From: Thermosipho africanus Ob7
GTDB lineage: Bacteria > Thermotogota > Thermotogae > Thermotogales > Fervidobacteriaceae
Direction: 5' to 3'
Length of the DNA: 64,000 nt
Assembly (NCBI RefSeq): GCF_003351105.1
Contig: NZ_NKRG01000004.1
Span: 124,001 to 188,000 of the forward strand
Shown here: positions 14,422 through 23,641 of the stretch, piece by piece
How the letters are laid out: each line of letters opens with the position of its first letter
Position numbering within the stretch: the first letter of the stretch is position 1
Notes under the pieces: model-generated
Database searches by the model: none
What the model was told of the DNA's origin: nothing
What the model saw: the letters and a program-made list of their open reading frames with translations, nothing else
Program-made: the position numbers and the translations under genes

Positions 14422-15729
14422 GTGAAGAAAAAAGGTGTAGCTTTAGATTTAAAAGAAGGTTTGGTTTATATATATACTTTAGCTCTTGGGGCCATATATG
14501 TGGCCCTCTTGTTCTATGCTATTAAAAAATATGGTTTTGATTATTCAAATATAGATTTTTATCTTTTTTTTCTTTTTTCTTTATTCTTTGAATTTATTCC
14601 TGTAAGGTTTCAAACCTTTTTTGAAAATAAATTTGATGAGAAATATAAGGAACATGACTTATATTTAAGTGCTGGGCTTATTGTTAGTGTTTTGTCGGCG
14701 ATACATTTAAATATTTCTAATGCTTTGATAATTCCTTTTTTAGTTTTCTTGGTTTTAAGATTTAATGTTTTATTTTCAAAAAATTATTATTACTTTATTT
14801 TTAATGTCTCGTCGATCGGAATTTTGGTTTTTTTATCTTATAAGGTATATAATGTATTTCCAAATGTTGTAAAGAATAATTTAATATTTTCGTCTTTTGT
14901 AGTTGCTTTGATTTCCATTTTTTATTTTGTCTTAAATCTTTCTTTTGTCTTATCATTTTTGACACTTGTATATAGACGATTTTCAAAAGATGTCATTTTT
15001 AAGCTGATAGGGGAAGGAAGACTTACTAATCTTTTTTCAACATCAATTAATACTTTCATAGTTTATATTTTATATAAATTTATCGGTATTTCTGCAATTC
15101 CTGTTTCATTTTTTACAGTTATAGGAATACAGCTTGGAAACTATTATGCGACAAAATATAGGCAAGCAAAGCTTGATTTACTTACTGCGCTTGCAAAGAG
15201 TTTGGAAGAAAAGGACAGCTATACATTCGGACATGGGGAAAATGTAGCAAAGATTTCAGTAGCAATAGCTAAGGAGCTAGGAATGCAGGATAATGAGCTA
15301 AATTTGATAGAAATTGCAGGACTTCTTCACGATGTTGGAAAGATTGGAATACCTGACTTTATAGTTACAAAAACCGGAAAATTAACACGTGATGAGTATG
15401 AAATAATGAAAGAGCATCCGAAAAAAGGATATGAAATTTTAAGTCAAATAACTGAATTTAAAGATACAATTGCAAAGTGGGTTTTACACCATCATGAAAG
15501 ATGGGATGGAAAGGGTTACCCTGAGGGAATAAGCGGTGAAGAAATCCCATTAGAGTCTAGAATTTTAATGATAGCAGATGTTTATCATGCTTTAACAAGT
15601 GATAGACCATATAGGGAGGCTTGGTCGAAAGAACAAGCGATTGGGTTTATAAAAGATAATGCAGGGATCATGTTTGATCCTAAAATTGTAAATATATTTT
15701 TAAAATTAATAGAAGGTGGTAGTATATGA
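14422..15729 (+). CDS. Membrane-bound HD-GYP c-di-GMP phosphodiesterase
   Basis: The N-terminal 240 residues hold about seven hydrophobic helices of an unnamed sensor module. A complete HD-GYP domain follows: H303-D304 in LLHDVGKIGIP, the triple His H356-H358 in WVLHHHERWDG, and G365-Y366-P367. This domain hydrolyses c-di-GMP to pGpG and GMP using a two- or three-metal site. The start is GTG 14422 behind TAGGTGATGGGG. Beside a c-di-GMP-dependent Pel operon and a small secreted peptide, it is likely to tune polymer synthesis, perhaps in response to a membrane signal. It overlaps the next gene by four bases. Confidence 0.88.
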   Translation: MKKKGVALDLKEGLVYIYTLALGAIYVALLFYAIKKYGFDYSNIDFYLFFLFSLFFEFIPVRFQTFFENKFDEKYKEHDLYLSAGLIVSVLSAIHLNISNALIIPFLVFLVLRFNVLFSKNYYYFIFNVSSIGILVFLSYKVYNVFPNVVKNNLIFSSFVVALISIFYFVLNLSFVLSFLTLVYRRFSKDVIFKLIGEGRLTNLFSTSINTFIVYILYKFIGISAIPVSFFTVIGIQLGNYYATKYRQAKLDLLTALAKSLEEKDSYTFGHGENVAKISVAIAKELGMQDNELNLIEIAGLLHDVGKIGIPDFIVTKTGKLTRDEYEIMKEHPKKGYEILSQITEFKDTIAKWVLHHHERWDGKGYPEGISGEEIPLESRILMIADVYHALTSDRPYREAWSKEQAIGFIKDNAGIMFDPKIVNIFLKLIEGGSI

Positions 15730-16205
15730 TAGTATACATATTCTTGATAGCTTTTTTGATTTCTATATTTACGAAAAGGATTAAACATGTAATAGAAAGA
15801 AATTATAGATATTTTTATTTATTTCCTATACCTTTTATTCTACAAATGATCCCAAGCTATAGAGAAATTTTAATGCCACTTTCTTTTGCATTTTTACTTG
15901 TTTTGTTGATACTAAACAAGCATATCCCTGGTTTTTCATTAATTTCAATTGGAACAATTTTAAATTCCTTTGTTATGATGATTAATAATTGGAGAATGCC
16001 TGTTTTAAGTTATTGGGTTGAAAAATTTGATCTTCCTGTAGGTATGAGGCATTTAGTTGTAGATAACTTTTCTTGGAAATTATTTTTGGGAGATTGGATT
16101 CCAGTTATACTTCCTTGGAGAGAATATTATGTAATTAGTATAGGAGATATATTTGTGTATGTTGGTGTTTTTTATTTTTTACTCAAGATAAATTCAAATA
16201 AATAA
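15726..16205 (+). CDS. DUF5317-type integral membrane protein
   Basis: A 159-residue protein with four to five hydrophobic helices. The features NNWRMPVLSYWVEKFDLP, DNFSWKLFLGDWIP and ISIGDIFVYVGVFYF look like the DUF5317 family, whose function is unknown. The ATG overlaps the HD-GYP stop (ATGA), so the two are translated together and the protein may belong to the same signalling unit. A strong terminator follows. Confidence 0.65.
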   Translation: MIVYIFLIAFLISIFTKRIKHVIERNYRYFYLFPIPFILQMIPSYREILMPLSFAFLLVLLILNKHIPGFSLISIGTILNSFVMMINNWRMPVLSYWVEKFDLPVGMRHLVVDNFSWKLFLGDWIPVILPWREYYVISIGDIFVYVGVFYFLLKINSNK

Positions 16206-16230
16206 TGTAAATATTCATTTTAAAAAGGTA

Positions 16231-16263
16231 AAAGAGGGTAATAAAACCCTCTTTTATTTTTTT
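16231..16263 (+). terminator. Rho-independent terminator after the HD-GYP/DUF5317 unit
   Basis: AAAGAGGGT (16231-16239) and ACCCTCTTT (16246-16254) form a perfect 9-bp stem with loop AATAAA, followed by TTATTTTTTT. Confidence 0.9.
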
Positions 16264-16300
16264 AAATATGATAAAATTAAATAGAAATGGAGGGATAAAT

Positions 16301-16951
16301 ATGAAAATACTTGCATTGGATACTTCAACATCAAAAATTGTAGTCTATTATAGGGATTCTGAAAAGATTATCACTCAGACATACATGGGAAAGGATAAAC
16401 ACGGAAGAAATTTAGGTGTAGTAATGAATAATTTAAAAAATTTTAATATAAACTTTGAAGATATCGATGTTGTAGGTATTGGAATAGGTCCAGGAAGTTT
16501 AACTGGTCTTAGAGTTGGAATATCTTTTGCTCTTGGGCTTTCTATAGATAAGAAGATAGTTGTTGTTCCTTCGACAAAACTTATTGCAGCTAATTTAATG
16601 AATAGTGGAAAAAATATAGTTGTCACTAGAAAAGCACGCCAAGGCTATATTTATGGTGCAATATATGATGAATATTTAAATACTATTGTTGAACCTTTTG
16701 TTGAATCAATAGAGAATTTTTCAAAAGAGTTTGAAAAGATGGAAAATTTTGTGGTTATAGGAGATGGTGCTGAGTACTTTGGTGGAAATCTTCCAGAGAT
16801 ATATAACTATCCTGAACCTTCTAGACTTGGCTACTTAGTTGAAAAAGAAATAGAAGTTGAAAACTTTGTCGAGAAAGTTGAGCCTTTGTATATCCAAAAA
16901 TCTATTGCAGAAATTAATTTTGAAAAAAAGAAACAACGAAAGGATGGTTAA
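16301..16951 (+). CDS. tsaB: tRNA threonylcarbamoyladenosine biosynthesis protein TsaB
   Basis: TsaB is the inactive ASKHA-fold partner of TsaD in the complex that makes t6A37 on ANN-decoding tRNAs. The start MKILALDTSTSK and the central GIGIGPGSLTGLRVGISFALGLS are family signatures; the insert-deficient C terminus and length of 216 residues fit. ATG 16301 is preferred because TGGAGGGAT precedes it; an in-frame ATG at 16268 lacks such a site. The mutS start follows one base after the stop. Confidence 0.9.
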   Translation: MKILALDTSTSKIVVYYRDSEKIITQTYMGKDKHGRNLGVVMNNLKNFNINFEDIDVVGIGIGPGSLTGLRVGISFALGLSIDKKIVVVPSTKLIAANLMNSGKNIVVTRKARQGYIYGAIYDEYLNTIVEPFVESIENFSKEFEKMENFVVIGDGAEYFGGNLPEIYNYPEPSRLGYLVEKEIEVENFVEKVEPLYIQKSIAEINFEKKKQRKDG

Positions 16952-16952
16952 A

Positions 16953-19406
16953 TTGAAGAATTTAACCCCAATGATGAAGCAATATATGGATATAAAGAAA
17001 AATTATGAAGATGCAATTGTACTCTTTAGGCTTGGAGATTTTTACGAGGCTTTTTTTGAAGATGCAGAAATTATTTCAAAGGTATTAAATATAGTTCTAA
17101 CAAAACGGCAAAATGCTCCAATGGCCGGTATACCACATCATGCCCTCGATAATTATTTGAAAAAATTGGTTGATAGTGGTTACAAAGTTGCTATTTGTGA
17201 GCAGATGGAGGATCCTTCTCAAGCTAAAGGTATTGTAAGAAGAGAAGTAACAAGAGTTATTACTCCTGGCACTTTGATTGAAGAAGATTTATTAAGCTCT
17301 GAAAACAATTATTTAATGGCGGTTGCATTTAGAGAAAATTTTAATACTGCTTTTGTTGATGTTTCAACCGGTGAATTGTTTGTAAAAGACTTTGAGACAA
17401 TTAACGATCTAATAGATTTTGTTTCTATAGTAAATATATCTCAGATAATCTGTGAAGAAAATATCTTTGAAGAATTAAAGGATAATTTACCAAATAAATT
17501 TATAGAAAAGCTTGATGATTGGTATTTTGAAGGGTTTGAAGACAAGGTGAAGGAAACGTTTAAAATAGTTTCGATTGATCACTTTGAACTTTCAAATGGA
17601 CAGCTAAGAGTGTTAGGTGCATTGTTAAAATATTTAGAATACACACTAATGAGTAATTTAGCATTGGAAGAACCAAAAAAATTGGAAGAAAGTAAATGGA
17701 TGATTCTAGATTCAAAGACAGTTGATAATCTATCTCTAATTCCTGGTGAAAAAGGAAAGAATTTATACGATATTTTAAACAAAACAAAAACTGCCATGGG
17801 TTCAAGACTTTTAAAGAAGTGGATTTTGCAACCTTTGAAGGTAAAAAAGGATATAATTGAACGTCAAGAAATAGTTGATGCATTTTTTAATGATAGATTA
17901 TTGTTAAACGAGATAAGAGAATATTTAAATGGAATATTTGATGTGGAAAGAATTTTAACCAGGCTTCAATATGGAAAAGTATCTCCAAAAGATTTAATTT
18001 CCTTGAAAAATACGCTTTATATTATTCCAAATATTTTAGAAGCTTTGAAAACAAATGAAAAATTTTCAAAGTATGTACAAGAAATAGAAGAATTTCCAGA
18101 AGTTGTAGATTTGCTTGAATGGTCTTTGTATGAAGACCCCTCAAGTACAGTTGGAGATGGGAATGTAATAAAAGATGGATATTCTCCTGAGCTTGATGAT
18201 TATAGAAATCTTTTATTTCACTCTGAAGACAAATTGAAAGAATTTGAAAGAGAGGAAAGAGAAAGAACAAATATTCAAAAATTGAAGGTTGGTTTTAACC
18301 AAGTGTTTGGATATTATATTGAAGTTCCAAAAGGTCAGGTGAAAAATGTACCAGATTATTATATAAGAAAACAGACACTTGTAAATTCGGAAAGATATAT
18401 TACTCAAAAACTCAAAGAATTTGAAGAAAAGATAATGTCAGCACGAGAAAAGGTTGAAATTCTTGAAAAAGCTTTGTTTGATGAGTTAACTAAAATGATA
18501 TTAAAATATGTAAATGACATTAAAAAAACTGCAGAAAAAATAGCAGAGTTAGATGTTTTATCAACCTTTGCGTATGTATCCCAGCTCTATGGTTATGTAA
18601 AACCAGAGTTTGATGATGAAAAATTTATTGTAAAAGAGGCAAGACATGCTGTTGTTGAAAGGTATGTATCAAACTTTGTTCCCAACGATATATACATGGA
18701 TAGTTTAAGACGAATGTATATTATAACGGGACCTAATATGAGCGGAAAAAGCACATACATAAGGCAAGTTGGGTTAATAGCAGTTATGGCCCAAATTGGC
18801 TGTTTTGTTCCAGCAAAGAATGCAAAACTTCCAATTTTTGACAGAATTTTTACTAGAATGGGTGCAAGAGATGATATTTCAACTGGAAAGAGTACATTTT
18901 TAGTTGAAATGAGTGAAGTTGCATTAATTTTGTCAAAAGCGACAAAAGATAGTCTGGTCCTTTTAGATGAAGTAGGTCGAGGAACTAGTACCTTTGATGG
19001 GATAAGTATTGCATGGGCAATGAGTGAGTACATATACAACGAGATAAAATGTAAAACAATATTTGCTACTCATTTTACAGAGCTTACAGAACTTTCTGAT
19101 GTGTATAATGGTATAAAAAATTTAACGATAGAAGTTGAAGAAACAAATGACGGTATAGTTTTTTTACATAAAGTGGTTGATGGAGTTGCAGATAGAAGTT
19201 ATGGTATTGAAGTTGCTAAAATTGCGGGAGTTCCAGATGGTGTGGTTGAAAGAGCCAAGGAAATTTTAGAGGTTATAACTAAAAAGAGTGAACTTGAGAA
19301 AAAGGTAAGAGTTTTAAAAGAAGGACAATTAAGGCAAATAAAGAGTAGAAAAAAAGTTGCAGAAGGTCAGTTAACAATATTTGAGGTGAAAAATGGCGAG
19401 TTTTAA
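16953..19406 (+). CDS. mutS: DNA mismatch repair protein MutS
   Basis: MutS recognises mismatches and recruits MutL. The mismatch-binding F-x-E motif is F30-Y31-E32 within LGDFYEAFF. The ATPase domain shows Walker A GPNMSGKST (residues 593-601), Walker B LVLLDEVGRGTSTFDG and the FATHFTEL signature, then IAGVPDGVVERAKEIL. The length of 817 residues is typical of MutS1. TTG 16953 (MKNLTPMMKQYM) is favoured because AAAGGATGG is well spaced before it and it matches the usual short N terminus; ATG 16944 is a possible alternative. The C-terminal end overlaps the next gene by 14 bases. Confidence 0.95.
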   Translation: MKNLTPMMKQYMDIKKNYEDAIVLFRLGDFYEAFFEDAEIISKVLNIVLTKRQNAPMAGIPHHALDNYLKKLVDSGYKVAICEQMEDPSQAKGIVRREVTRVITPGTLIEEDLLSSENNYLMAVAFRENFNTAFVDVSTGELFVKDFETINDLIDFVSIVNISQIICEENIFEELKDNLPNKFIEKLDDWYFEGFEDKVKETFKIVSIDHFELSNGQLRVLGALLKYLEYTLMSNLALEEPKKLEESKWMILDSKTVDNLSLIPGEKGKNLYDILNKTKTAMGSRLLKKWILQPLKVKKDIIERQEIVDAFFNDRLLLNEIREYLNGIFDVERILTRLQYGKVSPKDLISLKNTLYIIPNILEALKTNEKFSKYVQEIEEFPEVVDLLEWSLYEDPSSTVGDGNVIKDGYSPELDDYRNLLFHSEDKLKEFEREERERTNIQKLKVGFNQVFGYYIEVPKGQVKNVPDYYIRKQTLVNSERYITQKLKEFEEKIMSAREKVEILEKALFDELTKMILKYVNDIKKTAEKIAELDVLSTFAYVSQLYGYVKPEFDDEKFIVKEARHAVVERYVSNFVPNDIYMDSLRRMYIITGPNMSGKSTYIRQVGLIAVMAQIGCFVPAKNAKLPIFDRIFTRMGARDDISTGKSTFLVEMSEVALILSKATKDSLVLLDEVGRGTSTFDGISIAWAMSEYIYNEIKCKTIFATHFTELTELSDVYNGIKNLTIEVEETNDGIVFLHKVVDGVADRSYGIEVAKIAGVPDGVVERAKEILEVITKKSELEKKVRVLKEGQLRQIKSRKKVAEGQLTIFEVKNGEF

Positions 19407-20271
19407 ACAGTATTTTATTACGCATTTTTTTAAATCAGTGATTTTAGGCCTTGTTATTTTATTTGGAATAGTTTCATTAATAGTATATATTATTATGAAA
19501 CAAGCAAATGAAAAAGTTCAAAGTGTTTCATCTAATTTTGTTAAGGTTAGTATAGAATTACTAAACGATACAGTTAGCGAAGTTAGTTATAATTTTGAAA
19601 GAAAGATTGACGAAACAATTTTTAATATAAAAAACAATCCGGAAAATTTTGAATTGTATTTAATATATTTGCTTGCAAGAGCTCCTTACTATTTTAAAGA
19701 TATTTCTTTAAAAGAGTTAAGTATAAATTATATAACGGGATTTTTAAGGACAAAGCTAAATGAAGATAATATAACTTATTATTCTGTAAAAGATATAAAT
19801 GATGGATATTTTGAAAATAGATTATATATCAGAATTGAAGATAAAGTGTATTTAATTTTTATGAAATTTCCTACATCTACATTAAACAGCTTTTTTAACA
19901 ATTTGAGAAATTTAAACGCTAATTTCTCGATTGTCAAATTAGTGGAACTTTATTCGAAAGATGGTAAAGCACTTGATGGTAAAGTTAATGATTTTGTAAA
20001 AGAGAGGTTCCAAGAAATAATTGGAGAAGAAGGTTATAAAAGAAAAATAGATAGGAAAAATTATGAATTTTATTATCCAATTATTTTAGAAAGTGCTCAT
20101 AGCATTTTTGGACCGATGGTATTAAAAATTTCTTTTGATTTTTCAGTTGTTTATAGAATACTTTATATCTTTATCCTTTTAGCTGTAATTTTTGTTGTTG
20201 TGATTTTTTTGTTACATACAGATTTTCTGCAAAGATTTCAAAAGATATATCAGGTGAATTTGATGTATTGA
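19393..20271 (+). CDS. N-terminal sensor half of a split HD-GYP membrane protein
   Basis: This 292-residue frame has a membrane helix at residues 15-35, an extracytoplasmic region of about 210 residues without a recognised motif, and a second helix near 255-280. It then ends abruptly as FLQRFQKIYQVNLMY. In the frame of the following gene, the bases just before its TTG encode SKDISGEFDVLINNINKL, the expected linker after a second membrane helix. One T missing near 20236 in AGATTTCAAAAG would join the two frames. So this is best read as the sensor half of one receptor interrupted by a frameshift. ATG 19393 follows GAGGTGAAAA. Confidence 0.75.
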   Translation: MASFKQYFITHFFKSVILGLVILFGIVSLIVYIIMKQANEKVQSVSSNFVKVSIELLNDTVSEVSYNFERKIDETIFNIKNNPENFELYLIYLLARAPYYFKDISLKELSINYITGFLRTKLNEDNITYYSVKDINDGYFENRLYIRIEDKVYLIFMKFPTSTLNSFFNNLRNLNANFSIVKLVELYSKDGKALDGKVNDFVKERFQEIIGEEGYKRKIDRKNYEFYYPIILESAHSIFGPMVLKISFDFSVVYRILYIFILLAVIFVVVIFLLHTDFLQRFQKIYQVNLMY

Positions 20272-21077
20272 TTAACAATATTAATAAATTAAAAAGTAAA
20301 AAAGAATTATACAGAGAAATTCCATACGAGTTTAAAATAAAGGAGATAGAAGAAATAGCAAGTCAATATTCTTTGATGGCTGAAGAATTGGTTGCATATA
20401 TGCAAGAGTTAAATGCAATGAATGAAGAGTTAGAAACTAGTTATAGAGAAATAGAGAGAATGAGTAATGAACTTGAACATTCTTATATTGATTTTAGTAT
20501 GAGACTTGCAAGAGTTGCAGAAGGATATGATGAGAACACTGGAAATCATATAGAAAGAGTGGGTATTTTAGCAGCATTTATTGCAGAAAAATTGGGGCTT
20601 TCAAAAAAGATTGCGTACTATCTACGTTATCATGCACCACTTCATGATATTGGAAAAATATTTATCCCACGTGAAATTTTAATGAAAAAAGGAAATTTAA
20701 CAAAAGAAGAATGGGGAGAAATGAAAAAGCATACTATATATGGAGCAAGGTTAATAGGTGATAGTATCCAATTTGAAGTTGCTCGCAATATTGCCCTTTA
20801 TCACCATGAAAATTATGATGGAACAGGATATCCATATGGCTTGGAAAAATCTGAAATTCCAATTGAAGCAATGATTGTTCATATTGTTGATGTATATGAC
20901 GCATTGCGTTCAGAAAGACCATACAAGAAAAGTTTTACTCATGAAGAAGCTATGAAAATTATATTAGAAGGTGACGGAAGAACACAGCCTTCGCATTTTG
21001 CACCGGAGGTTTTAGAAGTTTTTAAAAGATATGAAAGTGAAATAGAAAAACTATGGAATGTAATATACTTAAATTAA
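20268..21077 (+). CDS. HD-GYP phosphodiesterase half of a split sensor
   Basis: About 40 linker residues precede a coiled coil (about residues 45-75, MQELNAMNEELETSYREIER). The HD-GYP domain then has H126-D127 in PLHDIGKIFIP, HHENYDG and G187-Y188-P189, so the c-di-GMP-hydrolysing residues are intact. Taken alone, the TTG start at 20268 has no good ribosome-binding site. The natural protein probably began at 19393 and was about 560 residues. A truncated soluble phosphodiesterase could still arise by internal initiation. The end overlaps a convergent gene by three to four bases. Confidence 0.8.
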   Translation: MINNINKLKSKKELYREIPYEFKIKEIEEIASQYSLMAEELVAYMQELNAMNEELETSYREIERMSNELEHSYIDFSMRLARVAEGYDENTGNHIERVGILAAFIAEKLGLSKKIAYYLRYHAPLHDIGKIFIPREILMKKGNLTKEEWGEMKKHTIYGARLIGDSIQFEVARNIALYHHENYDGTGYPYGLEKSEIPIEAMIVHIVDVYDALRSERPYKKSFTHEEAMKIILEGDGRTQPSHFAPEVLEVFKRYESEIEKLWNVIYLN

Positions 21078-21595
21078 TGGTATCTTTCAACAGTAAATTT
21101 AAATATTTTAAAGTCATCATCAAAAATTCCAGCTTTTAGCTTTGCAATTCTTATTTGTTCTTCTATAGTATCCACTCCTTCTATATCTGGCAAGAGCAAA
21201 CCTCTTCTAAATCCTTTAGCAACTATGATTCCATATTTTTTAGGATCAAGTTCGCTGATAGAAGATACAGGTTGAATTTCACTTAAAACATCAACGGACA
21301 CTACTATGTTGTCTAGCTCTCCTTTTGATACTGGTGGAAATCTTGGATCTTGTGTAGCTGCAGCAATTGCATTGTTTCTTATTTCAAAAGCAAGGTTTTC
21401 TTGAGTAGGTTCAAATGTTCCTATACATCCTCTTAAATTACCATTTTTGGTGTGTAAAGTAACAAAACAGCCTGCTCTTTTTTCAAAAAGTTCTTTTGGA
21501 AGAGAATTTTGATCGGGCTCTATTACTTTTGAGTGTAAGATGTAATTTTCAATAACCTCAATAGCCCATTTAACGTAGGGATGGGTTCCTATCAT
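21074..21595 (-). CDS. AMMECR1-domain protein
   Basis: A 173-residue member of the AMMECR1 family (TIGR00296-like, often called AmmeMemoRadiSam system protein A). The diagnostic LRGCIGTFEP hexapeptide region is present, along with AIAAATQDPRFPPV and GFRRGLLLPDIEGVDTIEEQ. These proteins often occur with MEMO1-like and radical SAM partners; neither is in this window and the biochemical role is unsettled. The start follows GGAGGTGA. The gene lies 15 bases after the rmuC remnant and is convergent with the HD-GYP gene. Confidence 0.88.
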   Translation of the reverse strand: MIGTHPYVKWAIEVIENYILHSKVIEPDQNSLPKELFEKRAGCFVTLHTKNGNLRGCIGTFEPTQENLAFEIRNNAIAAATQDPRFPPVSKGELDNIVVSVDVLSEIQPVSSISELDPKKYGIIVAKGFRRGLLLPDIEGVDTIEEQIRIAKLKAGIFDDDFKIFKFTVERYH

Positions 21596-21610
21596 AAAAT
21601 CACCTCCATA

Positions 21611-22752
21611 TTAATTTATATTATTACTAGAGCCAGCTTCTTTAGCTTTATTAATATAGTCTTTGATAAAAGTGTTTGCATTTGCTATTGTAGTTAATGC
21701 TTTATCAATTGTAGAGACCTTACTATTAATGTTTTCAATAATTTGAAAAAGTAAGAAACCATTTGCTTATATTTTCCAATATCGCCTTCTTCTTTTAGCT
21801 TTATATATTTATCTTGTAATGTATGAGCTATAACAAAAACATCTTTGTAACTACATAAAAATACATTATTTTCTCGGCCTAGTCCAACAAGTTCAGGAGC
21901 AATTTCTAAGATAGCTTCGGGTACAACTAAAATACAACTATCTATGGTATTAAAAAGATTTTGATATTTTTGAACTCTTTGTATTTCTTTTTTAACTTTA
22001 TCTATAATTTCTTTCTTTAATTTATCTCGTTCTTTTGAGCTTTCCACTTTGTCGTATTCTTCTAACAGCTGAAATACATCTGGGAATTTTGAATCAATTG
22101 GAATATATTTTCCGTCACCAAGATCCCAGGCAAATTCTACTTCTCCACCTTCGGTTTTTAAATTCGTTTTAATTAATCCAACCTTTATTGACTCTTTTAA
22201 TGCTTCTTTTAGAAGAAATTCGCCAGTCATGCCTCTGGTTTTCGTTCCAGAAACAGTTTTTGTAAATATAGAAATCATTCGTTTCATATCTTCAATTTGG
22301 GCATCCCTTCTTTTTTCGATTTCTTCTCTCGATTTTCCTTGCTCGTTTAAAAATTTTTCGGTATTTTTCTTTTGCTCTTCAAAGAATTTTCTCATTTGTT
22401 CAACTAACTCATTTATTCGTTTCTCTTTTTCTTCATCAATTTTAATAGTTTAGTTGCTTATCTCTGAAAATAATCTTTGAGTGTTTTCTATAAACTCTTT
22501 AAATCTTTTTTCTTTTTCTTCATTAAGCTTTTCTCTTTGCTTTTCAGCTTCAAACCTTGCTTTTTCTATTTCTTCATATTTGGCTTTTAATTCTGCTATT
22601 TGAATAGAAAGGTTATTGATTGTAGAAAGATTAGAAAATAATTCTTCTGCATTCCTATCATTTTTCCCTTTTTTGTATCCAAATTTGTATCCTAAAGACA
22701 CGCCTACTAATAATCCTAAGGTAGTCAAAATTATATATATTAATTCTTGCAA
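21611..22752 (-). pseudogene. rmuC: rmuC-like gene with a nonsense codon and a frameshift
   Basis: RmuC-family proteins are membrane-anchored, coiled-coil nuclease-fold proteins linked to DNA recombination. The 5' part (22752-22450) encodes a membrane helix and coiled coil, then meets TAA at 22450-22452. The same frame resumes at once with TIKIDEEKEKRINELVEQM and runs through the conserved core (RGMTGEFLLKEALKE, YIPIDSKFPDVFQLLEEYD, CILVVPEAILEIAPELVGLG). Near 21740 the frame breaks; the current frame ends at 21694, while the expected ending continues in another frame to TAA at 21611-21613. Two lesions suggest a dead gene, or an assembly with errors. Confidence 0.75.
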
Positions 22753-22763
22753 AATAATTCCCC

Positions 22764-23498
22764 CTATCTCTTTTTTACCTGATTAAAGAGCCATTTGATC
22801 ATTGCTTTATCGTTATATGCCAACTCCCAAGCTGCGTGAGGATGAATCTTTTGTGAAGATAGTAGTCCTTTTGGATATTCAGTGTATTTAATATTCCCAC
22901 TTATACTTTTGCTTTTTTCAAAAAGCTTTCTTGAAAAATCTACGGAAACTACTGGATCATCTTCCGCATGAAAAAGCCAAATTGGTACATCTTTATATCT
23001 TGACACCTTGTCAAGATCACCGCCGCCACAAACAACTACACCTGCAGCAAATTTTTCTGGAAAGTCTGATAATAGGATTAAAGTACCAAAGCCTCCCATT
23101 GAAAGACCGGTGATGTAAATTCTATTTTCGTCTATTGGATTTTCTTTTGAGATTTTATTAATCAATAGCATAACAGTGTATAAAAGAGTATTAGCTTCAA
23201 AAACAAAGTCATCTTTTTTATAGCTACCCCACCAGCTATTTTCTGGACATTGAGGAGCCAAAATAAAACATGGATTTTCTGATTGAACATCAAAAGATGC
23301 CCAAACAGTTGCACCTTTATTTGCTGTAATTTGTTTTATATTATCATTTCCACGTTCTCCTGCTCCATGAAGAAATACAATTAAAGGATATCTTTTATTA
23401 TTTTCTATTTTTGGTGAGAATAATCTGTAAGGAAGAGTAATAAATTCGCCTTTGTATACAAAGGGTTTAAATAAATCGAGGTAATTCAAATTAAACAC
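22764..23498 (-). CDS. Alpha/beta-hydrolase, esterase family
   Basis: A 244-residue hydrolase of the phospholipase/carboxylesterase or dienelactone hydrolase type. The oxyanion region IVFLHGAGERGND, the nucleophile elbow G-L-S-M-G-G, the acid in HAEDDPVV and the His in KIHPHAAWEL make a complete Ser-Asp-His triad. NSWWGSYKKDD resembles the lid region of secreted Thermotoga esterases, but no signal peptide is present, so it is probably cytoplasmic. It heads a likely operon with the rmuC remnant (11-base gap) and the AMMECR1 gene. Substrate unknown. Confidence 0.82.
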   Translation of the reverse strand: MFNLNYLDLFKPFVYKGEFITLPYRLFSPKIENNKRYPLIVFLHGAGERGNDNIKQITANKGATVWASFDVQSENPCFILAPQCPENSWWGSYKKDDFVFEANTLLYTVMLLINKISKENPIDENRIYITGLSMGGFGTLILLSDFPEKFAAGVVVCGGGDLDKVSRYKDVPIWLFHAEDDPVVSVDFSRKLFEKSKSISGNIKYTEYPKGLLSSQKIHPHAAWELAYNDKAMIKWLFNQVKKR

Positions 23499-23641
23499 CT
23501 CTTTTTAACTCAATTAAAGCTTAGTTAAGTGATATTTTTCTCAAAATACTACCTTATAAATATAAATAATCTTTTAACCAAGAAAATCTCAATAATCTTA
23601 TGATTGTATTTAATATTATTAACTGTGGTTTTTTTAGTCAA

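Noticed and set aside
18593..19039. A 148-residue minus-strand frame within mutS.
   Set aside because: It overlaps the essential ATPase domain of mutS and has no start signals.
20230..20271. Programmed -1 frameshifting joining the two halves of the HD-GYP sensor.
   Set aside because: No X_XXY_YYZ slippery heptamer and no downstream stem are present at the junction, unlike the A6G site in the insertion sequence.
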